Counted from the stretch's first letter, positions 7,991-17,472 are shown. The stretch is DNA of 64,000 bases from Leucobacter exalbidus (GCF_017834145.1 NZ_JAFIDA010000001.1:2232001-2296000), one strand, 5' to 3'. The notes: generated from the letters alone by a model not told the origin. Program-made: numbers and translations.

Positions 7991-8595
7991 GCGCCGCAGC
8001 ACGCAGCGTCTTCGACTTTCAGGTCGTTCCGCTCGCCGCGATCTCAGACCTTGACCGGGTGGCGGTCGTCGGCGACGGCCTCGTCGCGGGCGGGCTGCCC
8101 GTGGTCGAGGTGGCGCTTCGCGGCGACCTCGGTCTCGCGGCCCTCGAACAGTTCGCCAATCGCGGCGACCTGACGGTGGGCGCAGGCACCGTGCTGAGCG
8201 TCGACCAAGCCCGCAAGGTGCTCGACCTGGGCGCCTCGTTCGTCGTCACCCCGGGGCTCGACCCCGAGGTTGTGAAGTTTGTGCAGGATGCGGGGGTGCC
8301 GATCATTCCCGGCACGCTCACCCCGTCTGAAATTCAGGCTGCACGCGCGATGGGCCTGCACAAGGTCAAGCTGTTCCCCGCGGGTAACTTCGGTGGCCTG
8401 AACCTGATTAAGGCCTACGCCGGCGTCTTTCGCGACATGCAGTTCATGCCGTCTGGCGGCGTGAACCCCGCCACGGTGGCCGACTACCTGGCGCACCCCT
8501 CGGTGTTTGCCGCCAGTGGTAGCTGGATCGTTGAAGCCCCCAGCGTTGATGAGATTGCGGCGCTCGCTGCGCAAATTGGAAACGGAACCGCCTAA
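7975..8595 (+). CDS. eda: 2-dehydro-3-deoxy-phosphogluconate (KDPG) aldolase
   Basis: A 206-residue class I aldolase of the KDPG/KHG family. The Schiff-base lysine is K132 in KVKLFPAGNFGG and the catalytic glutamate is E45 in VVEVALR, matching the family's usual E45 and K133. It splits KDPG to pyruvate and glyceraldehyde-3-phosphate. ATG 7975 lies 16 bp inside kduD. An in-frame TTG at 7987 overlaps the kduD stop as TTGA and could be the true start, by translational coupling. KDG kinase follows with a 1-bp overlap. Confidence 0.92.
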   Translation: MARPLSAAARSVFDFQVVPLAAISDLDRVAVVGDGLVAGGLPVVEVALRGDLGLAALEQFANRGDLTVGAGTVLSVDQARKVLDLGASFVVTPGLDPEVVKFVQDAGVPIIPGTLTPSEIQAARAMGLHKVKLFPAGNFGGLNLIKAYAGVFRDMQFMPSGGVNPATVADYLAHPSVFAASGSWIVEAPSVDEIAALAAQIGNGTA

Positions 8596-9566
8596 TGTCC
8601 CTCCCCACGCTTCACGACGTCCTCACACTGGGCGAGAGCCTCGCGCTCATTACCGCGGCCGAAAACGGCAAGCTGCGCCGCGGGAGTGCACTCGAGCTCT
8701 CCTTTGGCGGGGCCGAAAGTAACGTCGCCATCGGGGTTTCGCGCCTCGGCGGTAACTCGGCCTGGATGGGACGCCTGGGGCGTGACGCGATCGGTGAGCT
8801 GATTCTTCGCGAGCTTCGTGCCGAATGCGTCACGACGTACGAATCCCGCGATGACGAGGTGCCCACCGCGCTGATGGTGAAGGAGCGACCCTTCCCCGGC
8901 CAGAGCCGACTCGCGTACTACCGTCGTGGGCAGGCCGGCAGCCAGCTGAGCCCCGCCGCAATCGATGAGCAGGCCATCGCTTCGGCGCAGGTGCTGCACA
9001 TCACCGGCATCACCGCTGGCCTAGGCGAGGTGCCCACGAGCGCCCTGCACGCGGCGATTGATGCCGCCCAGGCCGCGGGCCGCACCGTCTCCTTCGACGT
9101 GAACCACCGCTCAACGCTGTGGAAGAGCGGCGAAGAAGCCGGTGCAGTGTACCGCGAAATCGCCAAGCGCGTGAACCTCATCTTTGCGGGTGAGGACGAG
9201 GCCGAACTGCTGGTCGGTGAGACCGACGTCGATCGCCAGATCGACGCGCTCTTCGCGCTCGGCGAGGCCTCGATCGTCGTCATCAAGCTGGGTGACGAGG
9301 GCGCGGTGGCGGCCACCCGTGAGGGCGAGCGGCTGCGCATGCCCGCCACTAAAATCAGCGTGGTCGACACGGTGGGCGCGGGCGACGCGTTCGTGGCCGG
9401 TTGGTTGGCCGAGCACGTGCAGGGCAAGGGGCTGCAGGAGTGCCTCGACACCGCGGTAGCCTGCGGGGCCTTCGCATGCACCGGCCTGGGCGACTGGGAG
9501 TCGCTGCCGACCCGCGACGAACTCGCGTGGTTGAACGCGGGCGACGCCGACCCCGTCATGCGGTAA
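8595..9566 (+). CDS. kdgK: 2-dehydro-3-deoxygluconate kinase (PfkB family)
   Basis: A 323-residue PfkB-type sugar kinase. The N-terminal GGAESNVAIGVSRLGG block and the C-terminal DTVGAGDAF signature (GAGD at 261-264, with D264 as the catalytic base) are intact. It phosphorylates KDG to KDPG, the substrate of the preceding aldolase. Its start codon shares one base with the aldolase stop. It is the last gene of the rightward operon and is followed by a strong terminator hairpin. Confidence 0.93.
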   Translation: MSLPTLHDVLTLGESLALITAAENGKLRRGSALELSFGGAESNVAIGVSRLGGNSAWMGRLGRDAIGELILRELRAECVTTYESRDDEVPTALMVKERPFPGQSRLAYYRRGQAGSQLSPAAIDEQAIASAQVLHITGITAGLGEVPTSALHAAIDAAQAAGRTVSFDVNHRSTLWKSGEEAGAVYREIAKRVNLIFAGEDEAELLVGETDVDRQIDALFALGEASIVVIKLGDEGAVAATREGERLRMPATKISVVDTVGAGDAFVAGWLAEHVQGKGLQECLDTAVACGAFACTGLGDWESLPTRDELAWLNAGDADPVMR

Positions 9567-9597
9567 CTTCACTGCGTGACTGCGTAGGCAGCACAAA

Positions 9598-9641
9598 CAC
9601 TTCGCCCCGGCGACATCTAAAGATGTCACCGGGGCGAAGTG
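9598..9641. terminator. Bidirectional terminator between KDG kinase and the MMPL gene
   Basis: A 21-bp stem with a single internal mismatch and a 2-nt loop (9598-9618 with 9621-9641). It lies between convergent genes, 6 bases from the MMPL stop. Confidence 0.8.
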
Positions 9642-9647
9642 CGTTTC

Positions 9648-11849
9648 TTACTTCTTGCCGCGTGCGAGTTTCGACGGCCACCACAGCGTGCGACCGATAT
9701 CGGTCGCGAGCGCGGGCACCAGTAGCGAGCGCACGATGAACGTGTCAAGCAGCACACCAAACGCCACGATGAACGCGATCTGGGCGAGGAACAGAATCGG
9801 AATCACCGCGAGCGCCGCAAATGTCGCCGCGAGCACGAGCCCGGCCGAGGTGATGACCCCGCCCGTGATGGTGAGGCCGCGACCGATGCCCTCGCGGGTG
9901 CCGTGCTCGAGGGATTCCTCGCGCACCCGGGTCATCAAGAAGATGTTGTAGTCGATGCCCAACGCCACCAAGAACACGAACCCATACAGCGGCACCGCCG
10001 GGTCTGCGCCGGGGAAGTGGAAGACGTGGGTGAACACGAGCGCGGCCACCCCCAGCGCCGTGCCAAACGACAGCACGGTCGTGGCCACCAAAATGAGCGG
10101 GGCCACGATCGAGCGCAGCAACAGCATCAAGATCAGCGTGATCACGAGCAGCACCACCGGAATAATCAGGGTGCGGTCGTGAATCGAGGCATCGTTGGTG
10201 TCAATCGCGGTCGCGGTGACGCCGCCCACGACGGCCGAGGTGCCGGCGAGGTCGCTGCGCAGCTCGCGCACGGTCTGCTCGGCCGCTGACGAATCTGCGG
10301 CATCGAGCAGGGTGGCCTGCAGCAGCACGTCGCCCGCGGCGACGGTGGGCTGCGGGGCCGGGGTGCCGGGCGGCCCAAACGCGGTAATGCCATCGACTGT
10401 GATGGGGGCCGTGCCGCTGGGGGAGTCTGCCGCGGTGACGCTGACGCCGTCAACGCCTGCGGTGTTCAGCAGCAGATCGGCGACCTGCTGCAGCTCAGAT
10501 TCTTCGGTCAGTACATACACGGGGCTGCCCGATCCGCCGGGAAAATGCTCGCCCAGCGCCTGCTGGCCGTCGCGCGCCTCGCTCGCGCCGAGCACGAGGT
10601 CTGACTGCGGCACCCCGGTGGCATCGAGCTGCGACGCCCCGGCAACCCCGGCAATAAGCACCAAGACCGTGACGATCCAAATGGGGCGAGGGTGGGCGCG
10701 AATCTTCTTCGCGAGCGTGGCCCACGCGCCGCGCGGGCTCGCCTGCTCGGCGGCCACCTGATCCGGATCAAAGCGGGGTCGTCGCGGCCAAAATGCGGCG
10801 CGGCCAAACAAGAACAGCAGCGCGGGCAGCAGGGTGAGGGCGGCGAGCATCGCGAACACGATGCCGACCGCAGCGACCGGGCCCAGCGAACTGTTCGACT
10901 TGAGGTCTGAGAGCAGCAGGCACAGCAGGCCAGCGATCACCGTTCCGCCCGAAGCCAGAATGGGTTCGATCGAGCCGCGCAGCGCCTGCCTCGTGGCCTG
11001 GCCGCGATCGGCCATGACGCGCAACTCTTCGCGGTAGCGGGCCACATAGAGCAGCGAGTAGTCGGTGGCGGCGCCGATGACGAGAATGAACAGGATGCCC
11101 TGGGTCTGCCCCGAGAGCATAAACAGGCCCCATTTGGCGAGCCACCAGTTGACGAGCAGCGCGACCGTCAGCGCCATTACGCTCGTGATGAGCACCGCGA
11201 CGGGCAAGAGCAGCGAGCGGTACACGATCACCAAAATGATGAGCACGGCGAGCAGCGTGACGCCAAGCAGAATGCCGTCGATGCCCGCGAACCCGTTGAC
11301 CAGGTCGGCGGTGAATCCGGCGGGGCCGGTGACGTACACGTCGACGCCCGGCGGGGCAGCCTGACGCAGTTCGTCGCCGATGGCCGCGACCGTTTCATCA
11401 ACGGGTTCAGACCCGTCGATCGGCACAAACGCCTGCGCGGCCAACCCATCTTCAGAGGGGATCAGCGGCGAGAGATCGGCGCCGATGCCGGGGACGGTAT
11501 CGGGTAGCGCCGCGACCGCGTCGGTGAGCTCAGCGAGTTCGCTGTCACTGAGGGGTGTTTCGCTCGCGGCCACGACGACCGCGGGAATGGCCTCAGAATC
11601 GCGAAAGTCTGCGAGCCGCTCTTGCACCTGCGTGGCATCTGCCGAGCTGGGCAGGTAGGTGGTTTGGTCGTTGGAGGAGACCTCGCTGACCTTGCCAAAG
11701 TAGGGGCCACCGATGCTGCCGGCCCCCACCCACAACAGGATGAGCAGAGCAGGAACAACGATGCGGGTCCAGCCCCAGCCCCTTCGCCGACGCTCGGCGT
11801 GCTGCGGGGGAACGCTGGAGTGTATCTCCTTCGTGTGCTGCGGTGTCAT
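9648..11849 (-). CDS. MMPL-family RND transporter
   Basis: The 733-residue protein has two repeats of one transmembrane segment, a large extracytoplasmic loop and five further segments. The proton-relay motif appears twice, as GAATDYSLLYVARYREEL and GIDYNIFLMTRVREE, as in MmpL and related proteins that export lipids or hydrophobic compounds. ATG 11849 has GGAGG 6 nt upstream. A further in-frame ATG at 11873 lies upstream of that site and is unlikely. The protein lacks the long C-terminal tail of mycobacterial MmpL3. No regulator or partner lies beside it, so the substrate is unknown. Confidence 0.9.
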   Translation of the reverse strand: MTPQHTKEIHSSVPPQHAERRRRGWGWTRIVVPALLILLWVGAGSIGGPYFGKVSEVSSNDQTTYLPSSADATQVQERLADFRDSEAIPAVVVAASETPLSDSELAELTDAVAALPDTVPGIGADLSPLIPSEDGLAAQAFVPIDGSEPVDETVAAIGDELRQAAPPGVDVYVTGPAGFTADLVNGFAGIDGILLGVTLLAVLIILVIVYRSLLLPVAVLITSVMALTVALLVNWWLAKWGLFMLSGQTQGILFILVIGAATDYSLLYVARYREELRVMADRGQATRQALRGSIEPILASGGTVIAGLLCLLLSDLKSNSSLGPVAAVGIVFAMLAALTLLPALLFLFGRAAFWPRRPRFDPDQVAAEQASPRGAWATLAKKIRAHPRPIWIVTVLVLIAGVAGASQLDATGVPQSDLVLGASEARDGQQALGEHFPGGSGSPVYVLTEESELQQVADLLLNTAGVDGVSVTAADSPSGTAPITVDGITAFGPPGTPAPQPTVAAGDVLLQATLLDAADSSAAEQTVRELRSDLAGTSAVVGGVTATAIDTNDASIHDRTLIIPVVLLVITLILMLLLRSIVAPLILVATTVLSFGTALGVAALVFTHVFHFPGADPAVPLYGFVFLVALGIDYNIFLMTRVREESLEHGTREGIGRGLTITGGVITSAGLVLAATFAALAVIPILFLAQIAFIVAFGVLLDTFIVRSLLVPALATDIGRTLWWPSKLARGKK

Positions 11850-12247
11850 ATGTTGCCTCCGTGTGAGTGGCATGCGGGGTGCACGTTATAACCTAATTGA
11901 TTGGCGGGTGTTGTGCACTTTCAGCCTAAAAAGTAGGTGGTCGTGTGCGCGAGTGAGGTTCGGCGTGGCGGCGAGGTTTTTAGTGTTCACGATCACCTTT
12001 TTCAGGTCTGGTGTCAGTCGAGAACCCATATGAGAGTTGAGGGCGGTGGGCACGGGTGCGTGCGTGTCGGGTGCGCGGGGAGACCAGTTGAAAAGTTGAA
12101 CGACGAGTGACGCAGAACGGAAGAGTGTGTGCTGTCTCGGTGTGTTCTGTCGGGGATGGTCGTGACTGGCGAAACTGTGTGGTGGCGCAGCAACTTCGCG
12201 CGCCATCCGAATTTGAGAACATCTCAACACAGCTTGGAGATTCCCCC
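11850..12247. other. 398-bp divergent intergenic region
   Basis: The stretch holds a GTTATAAC palindrome near 11884 that may belong to the MMPL promoter, a GTTGA-type direct repeat near 12088-12102, and the dyad listed at 12213. I see no convincing gene here. Confidence 0.5.
12213..12227. promoter_or_regulatory. Dyad TTGAGA-N3-TCTCAA before the phosphodiesterase
   Basis: A perfect 6-bp inverted repeat around ACA, 20 bp upstream of the GTG start. It could be an operator or a small leader hairpin. There is no second copy nearby. Confidence 0.35.
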
Positions 12248-14479
12248 GTGAGGAAAACCGCGATAGGTGCATCGCTCGGCGTTCTGCTGCTCGGCATCAC
12301 TGGTGTGTGCGCTGCAGCGCCCGCCTTGGCGAATGACGCCCCCGCAACGCAGCTCACCCCGAAAACTCTCGTGATTGGCGTAGACGGCGCCTCTTTTGAC
12401 GTGATGGCCCAGGCCAACATGCCTAACGTGAAGGCTCTGCAGGCCGGTGGCCTCACCGCCGCGAGCAACCTGCCGGCTTCGCCCATGGCGCAGACGGTTT
12501 CAGGTGCCGGATGGTCGACCATCGCCACGGGTGTGTGGCCCGATAAGCACGGCGTGCCCGACAACAGCTTCTCGAACCCGCACTACGACCAGTACCCCGA
12601 CTACCTGACGCGCGTCGAGCAGAACCTGCCCGACCGCGCCACGTTCGTGGCCGGCACCTGGGGCCCCATCGCGACGACCATCTTCGGTGGCGGCGTCGAC
12701 ACCCGCGTTGAGGGCGGCAACGATGAGGGCACCACCGCCCGCGTGGTTGAGCAGCTCACCACCGGCCAGCCCGACGACATCTTCGTGCACCTCGACGAGG
12801 TTGACGGTGTGGGCCACGGTTACGGTTCAAGCTCGGCCGAATACCTCGTCGCGCTCGACCGCGCTGACGCCCAGATCGGCGAAATGGTGGCGGCCGTCAA
12901 GGAGCGCCCCACCTACGCCAACGAAGACTGGCTCATCGTGGTGACCGCCGATCACGGCCACAAGCCCACGGGCGGCCACGGCGGCCCCACCAAGCTCGAG
13001 CGCAAGACCCACGTCATCGCGCAGGGCACGGGCATGACGCCCGGCCTCGTGCGTGACGACGTGAAGATCACCGATATTGCCCCCATCGTGCTGGGTCACG
13101 TGGGCATCGCGAACGATCCGACGTGGGATCTTGACGGTCTCACCGTCGACCAGATCATCCCCGACGACTTCGACACCCTGCGCCCGGTGCTGCAGACGGC
13201 CGTCACCGAGACCGGCCCCGAGCGGCTGCTCGGCTGGACGAACCAGGCGCCCGAGGGCTGGAGCGTTGACAACTCGAAGATGCCCACCGGCGGCACCCCC
13301 GAGTTTCACGGCTGGACGTTCATGACCGATGACTTCTTCTCGAACGTCGAGCTCGGGCAGAACCGCGAAAACAACGTGCGCTCACGCAACGTGTTCGCCG
13401 TCGCCGACTCTGATGAGTGGGATGATGCGGGCGATAAGAGCAGCAACAAGTTCGATTCGACGCTGGTAACCCCCGCGTACGAGCTCAACGGTGCAAGCAC
13501 GGTTGATGTGTCGTTCGTCTCTGACTACGCAGTTGATGGCCCGCAGGGCGCCACCGTGTGGGCCTACTTCGACGAGGAATCAGGTGCACAGCGCCAGAAG
13601 CTCATCGAATACCCCGCTGACGGCACGCGTGAGAACCCCGTGAACAAGATCGAGCGCCTCGCCATCGAGCTGCCGCGCGGCGAGAACGGTCAGCTGCCCA
13701 AGACCGTAAGCCTGCAGTTCTCATACGCCGGCGTCAACAGCGCCTTCTGGGCCATCGACCAGGTGCGAGTCACCCAGCCCGACGCCCCGATCCCCGCAGA
13801 GCTGACGCTCTCGGCCAGCGAGGTCGCCGCCGGTGACACGATCAACATCTCGGGCACCGGGTTCACGGCCGAAGAAGCGCTGCGCGTTGAGCTGCGCTCG
13901 ACCGTGCAGCACCTGGCCGATCTGTCTGCAGGGCTCGATGGCTCAATCGGGGCCGACATTGAGATCCCCGCCGCGACCGAAGCTGGCGACCACACCCTCG
14001 TAGTGGTGCGCGCTGATGGTTCAGAGGTGCAGCAGCCGCTCACCGTGACCGCCGCGCAGGGCACCGCCGATGCTGCGGGTGCTGAGGCCGACGCACAGGG
14101 CGCCGCTGACGGCGCTGGCGCTGAAGCCGATGCACAGGGTGGCGCTGGCGCTGCTGGAGCAGAGGCCGAGGGCGCTGCCCAGGGTGCGGAAGCTGACGCT
14201 CAGGGCGCAGCTGACGCAGCGGGCTCCGTTGCAGACGGCTCGGGCACCGCGGCAGCTGACGCGAAGCAGGCTGAGGCCAACGCGACTGGCTCGGCGCAGG
14301 GCGACAAGCCCGCCGACACGACCAAGCCCGGCGACACCGTTAAGCCCGGCGACACCGGTGCGAAGCTGGCCGCCACCGGCCAGGCCGCATCGATGGGTAT
14401 CTTCGCGGCTATCGCCGCAGCAATTGTTGCCGCAGGCACCGGGCTCGTGTTCTTCGCGCGCCGCCGTCGCAACGCCTAA
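12248..14479 (+). CDS. Secreted, cell-wall-anchored alkaline phosphatase/phosphodiesterase-family protein
   Basis: GTG 12248 with GGAG 8 nt upstream gives 743 residues. Residues 1-28 are a Sec signal peptide (cleavage after APALA). Residues about 38-350 form a type I phosphodiesterase/nucleotide pyrophosphatase domain: metal ligand D46 in VIGVDGAS, nucleophile region GWSTIATG (88-95), LDEVDGVGHG and TADHGHKPTGGHGG. A beta-rich region (about 380-550) and an Ig-like segment follow, then a long low-complexity Ala/Gly/Asp/Glu stalk. At the end are LAATG (707-711), a hydrophobic segment and RRRR, a sortase signal of the LAxTG type used by actinobacterial class E sortases. It should hydrolyse phosphodiesters or phosphomonoesters at the cell surface. 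The natural substrate is unknown. No sortase gene is in the window. Confidence 0.9.
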   Translation: MRKTAIGASLGVLLLGITGVCAAAPALANDAPATQLTPKTLVIGVDGASFDVMAQANMPNVKALQAGGLTAASNLPASPMAQTVSGAGWSTIATGVWPDKHGVPDNSFSNPHYDQYPDYLTRVEQNLPDRATFVAGTWGPIATTIFGGGVDTRVEGGNDEGTTARVVEQLTTGQPDDIFVHLDEVDGVGHGYGSSSAEYLVALDRADAQIGEMVAAVKERPTYANEDWLIVVTADHGHKPTGGHGGPTKLERKTHVIAQGTGMTPGLVRDDVKITDIAPIVLGHVGIANDPTWDLDGLTVDQIIPDDFDTLRPVLQTAVTETGPERLLGWTNQAPEGWSVDNSKMPTGGTPEFHGWTFMTDDFFSNVELGQNRENNVRSRNVFAVADSDEWDDAGDKSSNKFDSTLVTPAYELNGASTVDVSFVSDYAVDGPQGATVWAYFDEESGAQRQKLIEYPADGTRENPVNKIERLAIELPRGENGQLPKTVSLQFSYAGVNSAFWAIDQVRVTQPDAPIPAELTLSASEVAAGDTINISGTGFTAEEALRVELRSTVQHLADLSAGLDGSIGADIEIPAATEAGDHTLVVVRADGSEVQQPLTVTAAQGTADAAGAEADAQGAADGAGAEADAQGGAGAAGAEAEGAAQGAEADAQGAADAAGSVADGSGTAAADAKQAEANATGSAQGDKPADTTKPGDTVKPGDTGAKLAATGQAASMGIFAAIAAAIVAAGTGLVFFARRRRNA

Positions 14480-14517
14480 CGCGTCGCAACGCTGATGCGC
14501 CGCCGCGTGCATCACAT

Positions 14518-14560
14518 CAGCCCGGGTGGGTGAGCCAAAATGGCTCAGCCACCCGGGCTG
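14518..14560. terminator. Bidirectional terminator
   Basis: A 20-bp stem with one mismatch and a 3-nt AAA loop, between the convergent phosphodiesterase and histidine kinase genes. Confidence 0.8.
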
Positions 14561-14582
14561 GTTGCGTTGATCCGGGGCAGGG

Positions 14583-16628
14583 TTACGCGGGGAGTTCGGC
14601 CCGCACGAAGAAGCCGCCCGCGTCGGTCGCGCCGTGCATCACCGCGCCACCGACGGCCTGCACGCGCTCGGTCAGCCCGGCGAGCCCGAGGCCCGCGCCG
14701 GGGGAGGACACAGGGGACGCGCCCGCGGCAGCTCCGTTCATGACCTCGACCATGACCTCGCCGTGGCCCGAAGCCCGGCCCGCGGCGAGCTGCACGGTGA
14801 CCTCGATGGGGGATCTGGGGGCGTGCCGCACCGCGTTGCTGAGCGCCTCTTGCACTGTGCGAAATGCGGTGAGGCCGGTCGCCGCTGGCACCGTTTCGAG
14901 CGCCGCAGCCGCCTCGGGCATGCGCAGTGAGATTTGCGCGCCCGAGTGCCGGGTGGCCGCGACCAGCGCGGGAATATCGGTGAGCGTGGGCTGCGGGGCG
15001 AGCTGCAGGGTCTCACGATCCTCGGGTGAGCGCAGCAGCCCGAGGAGACCCCGCATCTCAGACAGCGCCTGCCGCGACGACTGCTCGATCGTGTGAAATT
15101 CGTGCTCGGCATCAGCCGGCATCTCGGGCAGGCGGTACTTCACGGTCATCGCTTGCACGCTGATAACCGACATGCTGTGGGCCACGACGTCGTGCAGTTC
15201 TTGCGCGATGCGGGTGCGCTCATCGAGCTGCCGACGCTGCTCGGTGAGGCCTTCGGCCGCGAGTCGCTCGGCGCGCAATGCGCCGCGGCTCGTCACCAAT
15301 TGGCGCAGCACCGCACCGAGCACGCCCGCGGCGAGCGAGACGCTCGCCGACACGATGATGTTGGCCCTCGACGCCGACCCCATGCCCTGCGGCAGAGCCA
15401 GCAGCACAGTGGCGAGCAGCACCCCAACCTGCGGAATCACCCACGCCGCCAGCGCCCACGGCCACGGCCGCCGCAGCGCGACAAGCAGCACCAGCAGGGC
15501 CTGCACGATGAGCATCATGACGGGCCAGGGCGCGGGGGCCGAGGCGACGTGCGCGCACAACACCGCAACGACCAGGGTGGCGACCGTGTGCAGGGCGATG
15601 CCGATGACCGGCCAGCGGGGCACCGTCACCAGGGCTGCCGCGCCCGCAAGCGCGAGGAGTATGGCGATCACGACGGGCACGCCGTAGAGCGACGCCAAGA
15701 GCGGCCAGTTGATCGCGACCGAAATGAGGGCGATGGTGCTCGTGACGATCAGGGTCCATCCGGATCGCGAGATGTTCGACGCGGGGATGGCGCCGGGGGC
15801 GGCTGGCAGCGTGGCGGGGTTGGCGCCTGCGGGCAGGGCAGCGGGGCTCGCTGCGGCACCTGAGGTCGCGGGTGCACCGCCGAGTGCGGCCGCGGTGACG
15901 GCGGCATCGAGGCGTGCCAGCCCGCGCATCACGAGCGGAATCGTGACGAGGAAGATGACGCCACTGACGACATTCGCGCCGATGTCGAGTGCGAGCGAGT
16001 GCGCAACCTCGTCGGGGAGCGCCCCGAATGTGAGCCACTTCGAGACGACCGCGGTGAGCTCATCGCGCGGCACGTATCCGACCCACAGCGGGTACGAGAT
16101 GCCGCCGAGAGCGCCCGCTGTCCAGGTCGCCATGACCACGAACGTGAAGAGGCGTAGCGGAAACGCGATCAGCGCCTCGAATACGAGGTCAAGCCACCTG
16201 CGCGGTTCAGTCATGAGGCCGAGCAGCCCAGTGATGCCGGGGCGCTGTGGGGCGTACTGCACCGGGGCGAGCTCGGCGCCCCACCAGTGCAGGCGGGCCC
16301 GCGAGATGCGGGCAAGCAGTGAAGCGAGCAGCAGCGCGCAGGGCAGCAACAGGGCGCCCACCCACACCACGAGCGTGCCAAAGGCGAGCGCGGTGAGCGG
16401 CAGCAGCACAGTGAACGCGATCAGCGAGATGATGAACCCGGGCGCGACGTAGGCGTAGTCCTTGGCGACCTGTTTGGGGGAGTAGATCGGCCTGCCGGGG
16501 GTCGCGCGGGGAACTTTGGTCACCCCGTCAGCTTCGCGTATTTGGAGGTCGGGCGCTACTTGTGCGGTGTTGGGGGCTGGCGCTGCGGGCGCAGTCGGTG
16601 TGGACAGTGAGGGGTGCATGATGCTCAC
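14583..16628 (-). CDS. Membrane sensor histidine kinase (HisKA_3 type)
   Basis: A 681-residue kinase. An N-terminal four-segment membrane sensor module (about 50-250) resembles the putative sensor domain of actinobacterial kinases. A second group of four to five membrane segments follows (about 290-440), then the dimerisation/phosphorylation block with the acceptor His in AQELHDVVAHS. The ATPase domain has N in EALSNAVRHA and the G box GAGLGLAGL. It should phosphorylate the divergent response regulator at 16730. The listed start is GTG 16628. ATG 16619 is an alternative, because a TAGCGT box lies 7 nt before it and would make it leaderless. The double membrane module makes it longer than most NarL-type partner kinases. 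Confidence 0.9.
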   Translation of the reverse strand: MSIMHPSLSTPTAPAAPAPNTAQVAPDLQIREADGVTKVPRATPGRPIYSPKQVAKDYAYVAPGFIISLIAFTVLLPLTALAFGTLVVWVGALLLPCALLLASLLARISRARLHWWGAELAPVQYAPQRPGITGLLGLMTEPRRWLDLVFEALIAFPLRLFTFVVMATWTAGALGGISYPLWVGYVPRDELTAVVSKWLTFGALPDEVAHSLALDIGANVVSGVIFLVTIPLVMRGLARLDAAVTAAALGGAPATSGAAASPAALPAGANPATLPAAPGAIPASNISRSGWTLIVTSTIALISVAINWPLLASLYGVPVVIAILLALAGAAALVTVPRWPVIGIALHTVATLVVAVLCAHVASAPAPWPVMMLIVQALLVLLVALRRPWPWALAAWVIPQVGVLLATVLLALPQGMGSASRANIIVSASVSLAAGVLGAVLRQLVTSRGALRAERLAAEGLTEQRRQLDERTRIAQELHDVVAHSMSVISVQAMTVKYRLPEMPADAEHEFHTIEQSSRQALSEMRGLLGLLRSPEDRETLQLAPQPTLTDIPALVAATRHSGAQISLRMPEAAAALETVPAATGLTAFRTVQEALSNAVRHAPRSPIEVTVQLAAGRASGHGEVMVEVMNGAAAGASPVSSPGAGLGLAGLTERVQAVGGAVMHGATDAGGFFVRAELPA

Positions 16629-16729
16629 GCTACGGGCCGTATTAGCGCCCGCACATCACCCGTGGGGGTGACTGCGGGGGATACTCGCGGGGGATCTTTT
16701 TACGTGTGCCGCTCGTTATCATCGATACT

Positions 16730-17416
16730 ATGCAGCCAGCTGAAGCAGACCAGGCCCCCATTCGCGTCGCGATTGTCGACGACCAAGCGATGGTGCGCGA
16801 GGGCTTCGGTGCGCTGCTGTCGGCGCAATCCGATATGACGGTGGTGGGCAGCGCCGCTGACGGCAGCGAGGCCGTGGCGCTTGTGCGGCGGGCACGGCCC
16901 GATGTGGTGCTGATGGACATTCGCATGCCGCGCATGAATGGGCTCGACGCCACCCGTGCCGTGCTGGGGATGCCTGGCGACGAACACCCGCGGGTCATCA
17001 TGCTCACGACCTTTGACGCCGACGAGTACGTGTTCTCGGCGCTGCGAGCGGGCGCGAGCGGTTTCTTGTTGAAGGATGCCACCGCAGACGCCCTCGTGTC
17101 GGCGGTGCGGGTCGTCGCCGCAGGTGACGCGCTGCTGTCGCCATCGATTACCAGCAAGCTCATCGCCGACTATGCGGCACGGCCGGCACCCCGCGAAAAC
17201 TCGACGATGCTCGCCGCGCTCACCACGCGTGAACTCGAGGTGATGACGCTGATTGCCTCGGGCAGATCGAACGCCGAGATCGCGCAGGAGCTGTTTCTTG
17301 CCGAGCAGACCGTGAAAACGCATGTGTCTCGGGTGCTGGGCAAGCTTGGTCTGCGCGACCGCGCCCAGATCGTGGTGGCGGCGTACGAATCTGGCCTCAT
17401 CAGCGTGGGGCGGTAG
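16730..17416 (+). CDS. NarL/FixJ-family response regulator
   Basis: The receiver domain (about 10-125) has the acidic pair DD at 17-18, the phosphoacceptor D63 in LMDIRMPRMNG, the switch T in MLTTFDA and K in FLLKDAT. The LuxR-type HTH (about 163-225) has LTTRELEVMTLIASGRSNAEIA. It is a DNA-binding partner of the divergent histidine kinase. ATG 16730 is preferred over the in-frame GTG 16706. A TATCAT-like box some 10 nt before the ATG suggests a leaderless or very short-leader mRNA and would overlap coding sequence from the GTG. Target genes are unknown. Self-control of the pair is likely. Confidence 0.92.
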   Translation: MQPAEADQAPIRVAIVDDQAMVREGFGALLSAQSDMTVVGSAADGSEAVALVRRARPDVVLMDIRMPRMNGLDATRAVLGMPGDEHPRVIMLTTFDADEYVFSALRAGASGFLLKDATADALVSAVRVVAAGDALLSPSITSKLIADYAARPAPRENSTMLAALTTRELEVMTLIASGRSNAEIAQELFLAEQTVKTHVSRVLGKLGLRDRAQIVVAAYESGLISVGR

Positions 17417-17423
17417 CCCCAAC

Positions 17424-17455
17424 TTGACCCTGACCCTAAGGGGAGGGTTTATGGT
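17424..17455 (+). promoter_or_regulatory. MerR-type promoter with 20-bp spacer and central dyad
   Basis: TTGACC (17424-17429) and TATGGT (17450-17455) are 20 bp apart, longer than the normal 17. The spacer carries an imperfect dyad at 17427-17448 (arms ACCCT and AGGGT outside, CC and GG inside). This overlong spacer with a central dyad is the hallmark of promoters that MerR proteins activate by twisting DNA. It lies just before the MerR-peroxiredoxin gene, so self-control is likely. Confidence 0.8.
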
Positions 17456-17472
17456 TCTCGCAGGAGGTGCAC

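Noticed and set aside
14040-14330. Repeats that might suggest a CRISPR or tandem repeat array
   Set aside because: They are in-frame Ala/Gly/Asp/Glu codons of the phosphodiesterase stalk, with no constant repeat unit or spacers.
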